From Luzula sylvatica (lineage: Eukaryota; Streptophyta; Magnoliopsida; Poales; Juncaceae): a stretch of 64,000 bases of DNA. The position numbers were made by a program, and so were the translations under genes. Below the pieces are notes generated by a model that was not told the origin of the DNA, searched no databases, and saw only the letters and a list, made by a program, of their open reading frames with translations. The DNA lies in NCBI GenBank assembly GCA_946800325.1, contig CAMPEJ010000011.1, positions 62,001 through 126,000 of the forward strand, given 5' to 3'. This document shows positions 26,180 to 39,820 of this stretch, piece after piece (positions within the stretch are counted from its first letter, which is position 1; every line of letters begins with the position of its first letter).

Positions 26180-29102
26180 CGATTCAAAACAATCTGTTTA
26201 TGCTTTGGGGAGTTCAAATAACGTATTTTGAGATCATTTGAATCGTATCTTTTACCACATAACATTTCACCAAAATTTACAAACACTAAGAAAGTTTAAT
26301 TTTCGATTCAAAACAATCTGTTTATGCTTTGGGGAGTTCAAATAACGTATTTTGAGATTATTTGAATCGTATCTTTTACTACATAACATTTCACCAAAAT
26401 TTACAAACACTAAGAAAGTTTGTTTTTCGATTCAAAACAATTTGTTCATCCTTTGGGGAGTCCAAATAACATATTTGTAGATCATTCGAATCGTATCTTT
26501 GACCACATAACATTTCACCAAAATTTACAAACACTGAGAAAATTTGATTTTCGATTCAAAACAATCTGTTTATGCTTTGGGGAGTTCAAATAACATATTT
26601 TGAGATCATTTGAATCGTATCTTTTACTACATAACATTTCACCAAAATTTACAAACACTAAGAAAGTTTGTTTTTCGATTCAAAACAATCTGTTTATGCT
26701 TTGGGGAATTCAAATAACGTATTTTTAGATCATTCGAATCGTATCTTTTACCACATAACATTTCACCAAAATTTACAAACGCTAAGAAAGTTTGTTTTTC
26801 GATTCAAAACAATCTGTTTAAGCTTTGGGGAGTTCAAATATCGTATTTTGAGATCATTTGAATCGTATCTTTTACTACATAACATTTCACCAAAATTTAC
26901 AAACACTAAGAAAGTTTGTTTTTCGATTCAAAACAATCTGTTTATGCTTTGGGGAGTTCAAATAACGTATTTTGAGATCATTTGAATCGTATCTTTTACG
27001 ACATAACATTTCACCAAAATTTACAAACACTGAGAAAGTTTGATTTTCGATTCAAAACAATATGTTTATGCTTTGGGGAGTTCAAATAACGTATTTTGAG
27101 ATCATTTGAATCGTATCTTTTACTACATAACATTTCACCAAAATTTACAAACACTAAGAAAGTTTGTTTTTCGATTCAAAACAATTTGCTTATGCTTTGG
27201 GGAGTTCAAATAACGTATTTTGAGATCATTCGACTGGTATCTTTTACCACATAACATTTCACCAAACTTTACAAACACTAAGAAAGTTTGTTTTTCGATT
27301 CAAAACAATCTGTTTATGCTTTGGGGAGTTCAAATAACGTATTTTGAGATCATTTGAATCGTATCTTTTACCACATAACATTTCACCAAAATTTACAAAC
27401 ACTAAGAAAGTTTAATTTTCGATTCAAAACAATCTGTTTATGCTTTGGGGAGTTCAAATAACGTATTTTGAGATTATTTGAATCGTATCTTTTACGACAT
27501 AACATTTCACCAAAATTTACAAACACTGAGAAAGTTTGATTTTCGATTCAAAACAATATGTTTATGCTTTGGGGAGTTCAAATAACGTATTTTGAGATCA
27601 TTTGAATCGTATCTTTTACTACATAACATTTCACCAAAATTTACAAACACTAAGAAAGTTTGTTTTTCGATTCAAAACAATTTGCTTATGCTTTGGGGAG
27701 TTCAAATAACGTATTTTGAGATCATTCGACTGGTATCTTTTACCACATAACATTTCACCAAACTTTACAAACACTAAGAAAGTTTGTTTTTCGATTCAAA
27801 ACAATCTGTTTATGCTTTGGGGAGTTCAAATAACGTATTTTGAGATCATTTGAATCGTATCTTTTACCACATAACATTTCACCAAAATTTACAAACACTA
27901 AGAAAGTTTAATTTTCGATTCAAAACAATCTGTTTATGCTTTGGGGAGTTCAAATAACGTATTTTGAGATTATTTGAATCGTATCTTTTACTACATAACA
28001 TTTCACCAAAATTTACAAACACTAAGAAAGTTTGTTTTTCGATTCAAAACAATTTGTTCATCCTTTGGGGAGTCCAAATAACATATTTGTAGATCATTCG
28101 AATCGTATCTTTGACCACATAACATTTCACCAAAATTTACAAACACTGAGAAAATTTGATTTTCGATTCAAAACAATCTGTTTATGCTTTGGGGAGTTCA
28201 AATAACATATTTTGAGATCATTTGAATCGTATCTTTTACTACATAACATTTCACCAAAATTTACAAACACTAAGAAAGTTTGTTTTTCGATTCAAAACAA
28301 TCTGTTTATGCTTTGGGGAATTCAAATAACGTATTTTTAGATCATTCGAATCGTATCTTTTACCACATAACATTTCACCAAAATTTACAAACGCTAAGAA
28401 AGTTTGTTTTTCGATTCAAAACAATCTGTTTAAGCTTTGGGGAGTTCAAATATCGTATTTTGAGATCATTTGAATCGTATCTTTTACTACATAACATTTC
28501 ACCAAAATTTACAAACACTAAGAAAGTTTGTTTTTCGATTCAAAACAATCTGTTTATGCTTTGGGGAGTTCAAATAACGTATTTTGAGATCATTTGAATC
28601 GTATCTTTTACGACATAACATTTCACCAAAATTTACAAACACTGAGAAAGTTTGATTTTCGATTCAAAACAATATGTTTATGCTTTGGGGAGTTCAAATA
28701 ACGTATTTTGAGATCATTTGAATCGTATCTTTTACTACATAACATTTCACCAAAATTTACAAACACTAAGAAAGTTTGTTTTTCGATTCAAAACAATTTG
28801 CTTATGCTTTGGGGAGTTCAAATAACGTATTTTGAGATCATTCGACTGGTATCTTTTACCACATAACATTTCACCAAACTTTACAAACACTAAGAAAGTT
28901 TGTTTTTCGATTCAAAACAATCTGTTTATGCTTTGGGGAGTTCAAATAACGTATTTTGAGATCATTTGAATCGTATCTTTTACCACATAACATTTCACCA
29001 AAATTTACAAACACTAAGAAAGTTTAATTTTCGATTCAAAACAATCTGTTTATGCTTTGGGGAGTTCAAATAACGTATTTTGAGATTATTTGAATCGTAT
29101 CT
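26180..29102 (+). repeat. 13-monomer HOR pair, offset 1,612 bp
   Basis: About 26,180-27,490 matches about 27,792-29,102. Shared marks are the TCTTTGACCAC monomers, A with GGGGAATTC (26,705 and 28,317), ATCTTTTACGAC (26,991 and 28,603) and the GTTTAATT monomer. The monomer at 26,056 just before copy 1 is a hybrid: AACTTATT on the left, TTCGACTGG and CAAACTTT on the right. Confidence 0.85.
27048..28039 (+). repeat. 4-monomer tandem duplication (2 x 496 bp)
   Basis: Copies are 27,048-27,543 and 27,544-28,039: ATGTTTA, TTGCTTA/TTCGACTGG/CAAACTTT, plain with GTTTAATT, and GAGATTATTTG monomers. The last monomer of copy 1 ends in TTTTACGACAT with CTGAG, as does the monomer just before copy 1 (TTTTACG at 26,994 and 27,490, 496 bp apart). 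This locates the exchange inside that monomer. Confidence 0.85.
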
Positions 29103-32100
29103 TTTACTACATAACATTTCACCAAAATTTACAAACACTAAGAAAGTTTGTTTTTCGATTCAAAACAATTTGTTCATCCTTTGGGGAGTCCAAATAACAT
29201 ATTTGTAGATCATTCGAATCGTATCTTTTACCACATAACATTTCACCAAAATTTACAAACACTGAGAAAATTTGATTTTCGATTCAAAACAATCTGTTTA
29301 TGCTTTGGGGAGTTCAAATAACATATTTTGAGATCATTTGAATCGTATCTTTTACTACATAACATTTCACCAAAATTTACAAACACTAAGAAAGTTTGAT
29401 TTTCGATTCAAAACAATATGTTTATGCTTTGGGGAGTTCAAATAACGTATTTTGAGATCATTGGAATCGTATCTTTTACTACATAACATTTCACCAAAAT
29501 TTACAAACACTAAGAAAGTTTGTTTTTCGATTCAAAACAATCTGTTTATGCTTTGGGGAGTTCAAATAACGTATTTTGAGATCATTCGACTGGTATCTTT
29601 TACCACATAACATTTCACCAAAATTTACAAACACTAAGAAAGTTTGTTTTTCGATTCAAAACAATCTGTTTATGCTTTGGGGAGTTCAAATAACGTATTT
29701 TGAGATCATTGGAATCGTATCTTTTACTACATAACATTTCACCAAAATTTACAAACACTAAGAAAGTTTGTTTTTCGATTCAAAACAATCTGTTTATGTT
29801 TTGGGGAGTTCAAATAACTTATTTTGAGATTATTTGAATCGTATCTTTTACTACATAACATTTCACCAAAATTTACAAACACTAAGAAAGTTTGTTTTTC
29901 GATTCAAAACAATCTGTTTAAGCTTTGGGGAGTTCAAATAACGTATTTTGAGATCATTTGAATCGTAGCTTTTACTACATAACATTTCACCAAAATTTAC
30001 AAACACTAAGAAAGTTTGTTTTTCGATTCAAAACAATCTGTTTATGCTTTTGGGAGTTCAAATAACGTATTTTGAGATCATTTGATTCGTATCTTTTACC
30101 ACATAACATTTCACCAAAATTTACAAACACTAAGAAAGTTTGTTTTTCGATACAAAACAATCTGTTTAAGCTTTGGGGAGTTCAAATAACGTATTTTGAG
30201 ATCATTTGAATCGTATCTTTTACCACATAACATTTTACCAAAATTTTCAAACACTAAGAAAGTTTGTTTTTCGATTCAAAACAATATGTTTATGCTTTGG
30301 GGAGTTCAAATAACGTATTTTGAGATCATTTGAATCGTATCTTTTACCACATAACATTTCACCAAAATTTACAAACACTAAGAAAGTTTGTTTTTCGATT
30401 CAAAACAATTTGTTTATGCTTTGGGGAGTTCAAATAACGTATTTTTAGATCATTCGAATCGTATCTTTTACCACATAACATTTCACAAAAATTTACAAAC
30501 GCTAAGAAAGTTTGTTTTTCGATTCAAAACAATCTGTTTAAGCTTTGGGGAGTTCAAATATCGTATTTTGAGATCATTTGAATCGTATCTTTTACTACAT
30601 AACATTTCACCAAAATTTACAAACACTAAGAAAGTTTGTTTTTCGATTCAAAACAATCTGTTTATGCTTTGGGGAGTTCAAATAACGTATTTTGAGATCA
30701 TTTGAATCGTATCTTTTACCACATAACATTTCACCAAAATTTACAAACACTGAGAAAGTTTGATTTTCGATTCAAAACAATATGTTTATGCTTTGGGGAG
30801 TTCAAATAACGTATTTTGAGATCATTTGAATCGTATCTTTTACCACATAACATTTCACCAAAATTTACAAACACTGAGAATGTTTGATTTTCGATTCAAA
30901 ACAATATGTTTATGCTTTGGGGAGTTCAAATAACGTATTTTGAGATCATTTGAATCGTATCTTTTACTACATAACATTTAACCAAAATTTACAAACACTA
31001 AGAAAGTTTGTTTTTCGATTCAAAACAATTTGCTTATGCTTTGGGGAGTTCAAATAACGTATTTTGAGATCATTCGACTGGTATCTTTTACCACATAACA
31101 TTTCACCAAAATTTACAAACACTAAGAAAGTTTGTTTTTCGATTCAAAACAATCTGTTTATGCTTTGGGGAGTTCAAATAACGTATTTTGAGATCATTGG
31201 AATCGTATCTTTTACTACATAACATTTCACCAAAATTTACAAACACTAAGAAAGTTTGTTTTTCGATTCAAAACAATCTGTTTAAGCTTTGGGGAGTTCA
31301 AATAACGTATTTTGAGATCATTTGAATCGTATCTTTTACCACATAACATTTTACCAAAATTTTCAAACACTAAGAAAATTTGTTTTTCGATTCAAAACAA
31401 TCTGTTTATGCTTTGGGGAGTTCAAATAACGTATTTTGAGATCATTTGAATCGTATCTTTTACCACATAACATTTCACCAAAATTTACAAACACTAAGAA
31501 AGTTTGTTTTTCGATTCAAAACAATTTGTTTATGCTTTGGGGAGTTCAAATAACGTATTTTTAGATCATTCGAATCGTATCTTTTACCACATAACATTTC
31601 ACCAAAATTTACAAACGCTAAGAAAGTTTGTTTTTCGATTCAAAACAATCTTTTTAAGCTTTGGGGAGTTCAAATATCGTATTTTGAGATCATTCGAATC
31701 GTATCTTTTACTACATAACATTTCACCAAAATTTACAAACACTAAGAAAGTTTGTTTTTCGATTCAAAACAATCTGTTTATGCTTTGGGGAGTTCAAATA
31801 ACGTATTTTGAGATCATTTGAATCGTATCTTTTACCACATAACATTTCACCAAAATTTACAAACACTGAGAAAGTTTGATTTTCGATTCAAAACAATATG
31901 TTTATGCTTTGGGGAGTTCAAATAACGTATTTTGAGATCATTTGAATCGTATCTTTTACCACATAACATTTCACCAAAATTTACAAACACTAAGAAAGTT
32001 TGTTTTTCGATTCAAAACAATTTGCTTATGCTTTGGGGAGTTCAAATAACGTATTTTGAGATCATTCGACTGGTATCTTTTACCACATAACATTTCACCA

Positions 32101-33494
32101 AACTTTACAAACACTAAGAAAGTTTGTTTTTCGATTCAAAACAATCTGTTTATGCTTTGGGGAGTTCAAATAACGTATTTTGAGATCATTTGAATCGTAT
32201 CTTTTACCACATAACATTTCACCAAAATTTACAAACACTAAGAAAGTTTAATTTTCGATTCAAAACAATCTGTTTATGCTTTGGGGAGTTCAAATAACGT
32301 ATTTTGAGATTATTTGAATCGTATCTTTTACTACATAACATTTCACCAAAATTTACAAACACTAAGAAAGTTTGTTTTTCGATTCAAAACAATTTGTTCA
32401 TCCTTTGGGGAGTCCAAATAACATATTTGTAGATCATTCGAATCGTATCTTTTACCACATAACATTTCACCAAAATTTACAAACACTGAGAAAATTTGAT
32501 TTTCGATTCAAAACAATATGTTTATGCTTTGGGGAGTTCAAAGAACATATTTTGAGATCATTTGAATCGTATCTTTTACTACATAACATTTCACCAAAAT
32601 TTACAAACACTAAGAAAGTTTGATTTTCGATTCAAAACAATATGTTTATGCTTTGGGGAGTTCAAATAACGTATTTTGAGATCATTGGAATCGTATCTTT
32701 TACTACATAACATTTCACCAAAATTTACAAACACTAAGAAAGTTTGTTTTTCGATTCAAAACAATCTGTTTATGCTTTGGGGAGTTCAAATAACGTATTT
32801 TGAGATCATTTGAATCGTATTTTTTACGACATAACATTTCACCAAAATTTACAAACACTAAGAAAGTTTGTTTTTCGATTCAAAACAATCTGTTTATGCT
32901 TTAGGGAGTTCAAATAACGTATTTTGAGATCATTTGAATCGTATCTTTTACCACATAACATTTCACCAAAATTTACAAACACTAAGAAAGTTTGTTTTTC
33001 GATTCAAAACAATCTGTTTATGCTTGGGGAGTTCAAATAACGTATTTTGAGATCATTTGAATCGTATCTTTTACTACATAACATTTGACCAAAATTTACA
33101 AACACTAAGAAAGTTTGTTTTTCGATTCAAAACAATTTGCTTATGCTTTGGGGAGTTCAAATAACGTATTTTGAGATCATTCGACTGGTATCTTTTACCA
33201 CATAACATTTCACCAAAATTTACAAACACTAAGAAAGTTTGTTTTTCGATTCAAAACAATCTGTTTATGCTTTGGGGAGTTCAAATAACGTATTTTGAGA
33301 TCATTGGAATCGTATCTTTTACTACATAACATTTCACCAAAATTTACAAACACTAAGAAAGTTTGTTTTTCGATTCAAAACAATCTGTTTATGCTTTGGG
33401 GAGTTCAAATAACTTATTTTGAGATCATTTGAATCGTATCTTTTACCACATAACATTTCACCAAACTTTACAAACACTAAGAAAGTTTGTTTTT
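27792..33494 (+). repeat. 46-monomer super-HOR, copy 1 (5,703 bp)
   Basis: This is the left half of the largest tandem duplication in the window; copy 2 starts at 33,495. The 1-bp shortfall from 46 x 124 is a deletion in the monomer at 33,000-33,122 (ATGCTTGGGG), also present in copy 2. Private marks shared at an offset of 5,703 bp include TTTATGTTTTGG (29,793), ATCTTTTTAAGC (31,649), TTCAAAGAACATA (32,537) and TTTAGGGAG (about 32,900). Copy 1 has an extra ATGTTTA monomer (30,773, with CTGAGAATG) that copy 2 lacks. A-B-C blocks lie at 28,288, 30,396 and 31,512. Confidence 0.9.
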
Positions 33495-36400
33495 CGATTC
33501 AAAACAATCTGTTTATGCTTTGGGGAGTTCAAATAACGTATTTTGAGATCATTTGAATCGTATCTTTTACCACATAACATTTCACCAAAATTTACAAACA
33601 CTAAGAAAGTTTAATTTTCGATTCAAAACAATCTGTTTATGCTTTGGGGAGTTCAAATAACGTATTTTGAGATTATTTGAATCGTATCTTTTACTACATA
33701 ACATTTCACCAAAATTTACAAACACTAAGAAAGTTTGTTTTTCGATTCAAAACAATTTGTTCATCCTTTGGGGAGTCCAAATAACATATTTGTAGATCAT
33801 TCGAATCGTATCTTTTACCACATAACATTTCACCAAAATTTACAAACACTGAGAAAATTTGATTTTCGATTCAAAACAATCTGTTTATGCTTTGGGGAGT
33901 TCAAATAACATATTTTGAGATCATTTGAATCGTATCTTTTACTACATAACATTTCACCAAAATTTACAAACACTAAGAAAGTTTGTTTTTCGATTCAAAA
34001 CAATCTGTTTATGCTTTGGGGAGTTCAAATAACGTATTTTTAGATCATTCGAATCGTATCTTTTACCACATAACATTTCACCAAAATTTACAAACGCTAA
34101 GAAAGTTTGTTTTTCGATTCAAAACAATCTGTTTAAGCTTTGGGGAGTTCAAATATCGTATTTTGAGATCATTTGAATCGTATCTTTTACTACATAACAT
34201 TTCACCAAAATTTACAAACACTAAGAAAGTTTGTTTTTCGATTCAAAACAATCTGTTTATGCTTTGGGGAGTTCAAATAACGTATTTTGAGATCATTTGA
34301 ATCGTATCTTTTACCACATAACATTTCACCAAAATTTACAAACACTGAGAAAGTTTGATTTTCGATTCAAAACAATATGTTTATGCTTTGGGGAGTTCAA
34401 ATAACGTATTTTGAGATCATTTGAATCGTATCTTTTACTACATAACATTTCACCAAAATTTACAAACACTAAGAAAGTTTGTTTTTCGATTCAAAACAAT
34501 TTGCTTATGCTTTGGGGAGTTCAAATAACGTATTTTGAGATCATTCGACTGGTATCTTTTACCACATAACATTTCACCAAACTTTACAAACACTAAGAAA
34601 GTTTGTTTTTCGATTCAAAACAATCTGTTTATGCTTTGGGGAGTTCAAATAACGTATTTTGAGATCATTTGAATCGTATCTTTTACCACATAACATTTCA
34701 CCAAAATTTACAAACACTAAGAAAGTTTAATTTTCGATTCAAAACAATCTGTTTATGCTTTGGGGAGTTCAAATAACGTATTTTGAGATTATTTGAATCG
34801 TATCTTTTACTACATAACATTTCACCAAAATTTACAAATACTAAGAAAGTTTGTTTTTCGATTCAAAACAATTTGTTCATCCTTTGGGGAGTCCAAATAA
34901 CATATTTGTAGATCATTCGAATCGTATCTTTTACCACATAACATTTCACCAAAATTTACAAACACTGAGAAAATTTGATTTTCGATTCAAAACAATCTGT
35001 TTATGCTTTGGGGAGTTCAAATAACATATTTTGAGATCATTTGAATCGTATCTTTTACTACATAACATTTCACCAAAATTTACAAACACTAAGAAAGTTT
35101 GATTTTCGATTCAAAACAATATGTTTATGCTTTGGGGAGTTCAAATAACGTATTTTGAGATCATTGGAATCGTATCTTTTACTACATAACATTTCACCAA
35201 AATTTACAAACACTAAGAAAGTTTGTTTTTCGATTCAAAACAATCTGTTTATGCTTTGGGGAGTTCAAATAACGTATTTTGAGATCATTCGACTGGTATC
35301 TTTTACCACATAACATTTCACCAAAATTTACAAACACTAAGAAAGTTTGTTTTTCGATTCAAAACAATCTGTTTATGCTTTGGGGAGTTCAAATAACGTA
35401 TTTTGAGATCATTGGAATCGTATCTTTTACTACATAACATTTCACCAAAATTTACAAACACTAGGAAAGTTTGTTTTTCGATTCAAAACAATCTGTTTAT
35501 GTTTTGGGGAGTTCAAATAACTTATTTTGAGATTATTTGAATCGTATCTTTTACTACATAACATTTCACCAAAATTTACAAACACTAAGAAAGTTTGTTT
35601 TTCGATTCAAAACAATCTGTTTAAGCTTTGGGGAGTTCAAATAACGTATTTTGAGATCATTTGAATCGTAGCTTTTACTACATAACATTTCACCAAAATT
35701 TACAAACACTAAGAAAGTTTGTTTTTCGATTCAAAACAATCTGTTTATGCTTTTGGGAGTTCAAATAACGTATTTTGAGATCATTTGATTCGTATCTTTT
35801 ACCACATAACATTTCACCAAAATTTACAAACACTAAGAAAGTTTGTTTTTCGATTCAAAACAATCTGTTTAAGCTTTGGGGAGTTCAAATAACGTATTTT
35901 GAGATCATTTGAATCGTATCTTTTACCACATAACATTTTACCAAAATTTTCAAACACTAAGAAAGTTTGTTTTTCGATTCAAAACAATCTGTTTATGCTT
36001 TGGGGAGTTCAAATAACGTATTTTGAGATCATTTGAATCGTATCTTTTACCACATAACATTTCACCAAAATTTACAAACACTAAGAAAGTTTGTTTTTCG
36101 ATTCAAAACAATTTGTTTATGCTTTGGGGAGTTCAAATAACGTATTTTTAGATCATTCGAATCGTATCTTTTACCACATAACAATTCACAAAAATTTACA
36201 AACGCTAAGAAAGTTTGTTTTTCGATTCAAAACAATCTGTTTAAGCTTTGGGGAGTTCAAATATCGTATTTTGAGATCATTTGAATCGTATCTTTTACTA
36301 CATAACATTTCACCAAAATTTACAAACACTAAGAAAGTTTGTTTTTCGATTCAAAACAATCTGTTTATGCTTTGGGGAGTTCAAATAACGTATTTTGAGA

Positions 36401-39100
36401 TCATTTGAATCGTATCTTTTACCACATAACATTTCACCAAAATTTACAAACACTGAGAAAGTTTGATTTTCGATTCAAAACAATATGTTTATGCTTTGGG
36501 GAGTTCAAATAACGTATTTTGAGATCATTTGAATCGTATCTTTTACTACATAACATTTGACCAAAATTTACAAACACTAAGAAAGTTTGTTTTTCGATTC
36601 AAAACAATTTGCTTATGCTTTGGGGAGTTCAAATAACGTATTTTGAGATCATTCGACTGGTATCTTTTACCACATAACATTTCACCAAAATTTACAAACA
36701 CTAAGAAAGTTTGTTTTTCGTTTCAAAACAATCTGTTTATGCTTTGGGGAGTTCAAATAACGTATTTTGAGATCATTGGAATCGTATCTTTTACTACATA
36801 ACATTTCACCAAAATTTACAAACACTAAGAAAGTTTGTTTTTCGATTCAAAACAATCTGTTTATGCTTTGGGGAGTTCAAATAACTTATTTTGAGATTAT
36901 TTGATTCGTATCTTTTACCACATAACATTTCACCAAAATTTACAAACACTAAGAAAGTTTGTTTTTCGATTCAAAACAATCTGTTTAAGCTTTGGGGAGT
37001 TCAAATAACGTATTTTGAGATCATTTGAATCGTATCTTTTACCACATAACATTTTACCAAAATTTTCAAACACTAAGAAAGTTTGTTTTTCGATTCAAAA
37101 CAATCTGTTTATGCTTTGGGGAGTTCAAATAACGTATTTTGAGATCATTGGAATCGTATCTTTTACCACATAACATTTCACCAAAATTTACAAACACTAA
37201 GAAAGTTTGTTTTTCGATTCAAAACAATTTGTTTATGCTTTGGGGAGTTCAAATAACGTATTTTTAGATCATTCGAATCGTATCTTTTACCACATAACAT
37301 TTCACCAAAATTTACAAACGCTAAGAAAGTTTGTTTTTCGATTCAAAACAATCTTTTTAAGCTTTGGGGAGTTCAAATATCGTATTTTGAGATCATTTGA
37401 ATCGTATCTTTTACTACATAACATTTCACCAAAATTTACAAACACTAAGAAAGTTTGTTTTTCGATTCAAAACAATCTGTTTATGCTTTGGGGAGTTCAA
37501 ATAACGTATTTTGAGATCATTTGAATCGTATCTTTTACCACATAACATTTCACCAAAATTTACAAACACTGAGAAAGTTTGATTTTCGATTCAAAACAAT
37601 ATGTTTATGCTTTGGGGAGTTCAAATAACGTATTTTGAGATCATTTGAATCGTATCTTTTACTACATAACATTTCACCAAAATTTACAAACACTAAGAAA
37701 GTTTGTTTTTCGATTCAAAACAATTTGCTTATGCTTTGGGGAGTTCAAATAACGTATTTTGAGATCATTCGACTGGTATCTTTTACCACATAACATTTCA
37801 CCAAACTTTACAAACACTAAGAAAGTTTGTTTTTCGATTCAAAACAATCTGTTTATGCTTTGGGGAGTTCAAATAACGTATTTTGAGATCATTTGAATCG
37901 TATCTTTTACCACATAACATTTCACCAAAATTTACAAACACTAAGAAAGTTTAATTTTCGATTCAAAACAATCTGTTTATGCTTTGGGGAGTTCAAATAA
38001 CGTATTTTGAGATTATTTGAATCGTATCTTTTACTACATAACATTTCACCAAAATTTACAAACACTAAGAAAGTTTGTTTTTCGATTCAAAACAATTTGT
38101 TCATCCTTTGGGGAGTCCAAATAACATATTTGTAGATCATTCGAATCGTATCTTTTACCACATAACATTTCACCAAAATTTACAAACACTGAGAAAATTT
38201 GATTTTCGATTCAAAACAATCTGTTTATGCTTTGGGGAGTTCAAAGAACATATTTTGAGATCATTTGAATCGTATCTTTTACTACATAACATTTCACCAA
38301 AATTTACAAACACTAAGAAAGTTTAATTTTCGATTCAAAACAATATGTTTATGCTTTGGGGAGTTCAAATAACGTATTTTGAGATAATTGGAATCGTATC
38401 TTTTACTACATAACATTTCACCCAAATTTACAAACACTAAGAAAGTTTGTTTTTCGATTCAAAACAATCTGTTTATGCTTTGGGGAGTTCAAATAACGTA
38501 TTTTGAGATCATTTGAATCGTATTTTTTACCACATAACATTTCACCAAAATTTACAAACACTAAGAAAGTTTGTTTTTCGATTCAAAACAATCTGTTTAT
38601 GCTTTAGGGAGTTCAAATAACGTATTTTGAGATTATTTGAATCGTATCTTTTACCACATAACATTTCACCAAAATTTACAAACACTAAGAAAGTTTGTTT
38701 TTCGATTCAAAACAATCTGTTTATGCTTGGGGAGTACAAATAACGTATTTTGAGATCATTTGAATCGTATCTTTTACTACATAACATTTGACCAAAATTT
38801 ACAAACACTAAGAAAGTTTGTTTTTCGATTCAAAACAATTTGCTTATGCTTTGGGGAGTTCAAATAACGTATTTTGAGATCATTCTACTGGTATCTTTTA
38901 CCACATAACATTTCACCAAAATTTACAAACACTAAGAGAGTTTGTTTTTCGATTCAAAACAATCTGTTTATGCTTTTTTGGGGAGTTCAAATAACGTATT
39001 TTGAGATCATTGGAATCGTATCTTTTACTACATAACATTTCACCAAAATTTACAAACACTAAGAAAGTTTGTTTTTCGATTCAAAACAATCTGTTTATGC
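33495..39100 (+). repeat. 46-monomer super-HOR, copy 2 (nearly complete)
   Basis: It repeats the variant order of 27,792-33,494. Copy-specific changes are few: ACAATTCAC near 36,182, TACAAATACTAAG near 34,836, CATTCTACTGG near 38,882 and GAGTACAAAT near 38,732. An extra AACTTATT/GATTATTTGATTCG monomer at 36,848 balances the missing ATGTTTA monomer, so the overall offset returns to 5,703 bp. Matching fails in the monomer starting at 39,077, where copy 2 has GAGATTATTTGATTCG and CAAAATTT instead of CAAACTTT. A-B-C blocks lie at 33,991, 36,099 and 37,215. Confidence 0.88.
38950..39076 (+). repeat. 127-bp monomer with a TTT insertion
   Basis: The CTTTGGGG segment has become CTTTTTTGGGG; six T lie at 38,974-38,979. 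With the 123-bp monomer at 38,703-38,825 this gives a net +2 bp shift of the repeat grid. The insertion is absent from the matching monomer in copy 1 (33,247), so it postdates the 5.7-kb duplication. Every spacing I measured beyond this point is an exact multiple of 124. Confidence 0.92.
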
Positions 39101-39820
39101 TTTGGGGAGTTCAAATAACTTATTTTGAGATTATTTGATTCGTATCTTTTACCACATAACATTTCACCAAAATTTACAAACACTAAGAAAGTTTGTTTTT
39201 CGATTCAAAACAATCTGTTTAAGCTTTGGGGAGTTCAAATAACGTATTTTGAGATCATTTGAATCGTATCTTTTACCACATAACATTTTACCAAAATTTA
39301 CAAACACTAAGAAAGTTTGTTTTTCGATTCAAAACAATTTGTTTATCCTTTGGGGAGTTCAAATAACATATTTGTAGATCATTCGAATCGTATCTTTTAC
39401 CACATAACATTTCACCAAAATTTACAAACACTGAGAAAGTTTGATTTTCGATTCAAAACAATCTGTTTATGCTTTGGGGAGTTCAAATAACGTATTTTGA
39501 GATCATTTGAATCGTATCTTTTACTACATAACATTTCACCAAAATTTACAAACACTAAGAAAGTTTGTTTTTCGATTCAAAACAATTTGTTTATGCTTTG
39601 GGGAGTTCAAATAACGTATTTTGAGATCATTCGAATCGTATCTTTTACCACATAACATTTCACCAAAATTTACAAACACTGAGAAAGTTTGTTTTTCGAT
39701 TCAAAACAATCTGTTTAAGCTTTGGGGAGTTCAAATAACGTATTTTGAGATCATTTGAATCGTATCTTTTACCACATAACATTTTACCAAAATTTACAAA
39801 CACTAAGAAAGTTTGTTTTT

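Noticed and set aside
27792..39100. Assembly error creating the 5.7-kb duplication
   Set aside because: It cannot be excluded without reads, but the copies differ by several private substitutions, a TTT insertion and two balanced monomer changes, which an artificial duplication would not show.
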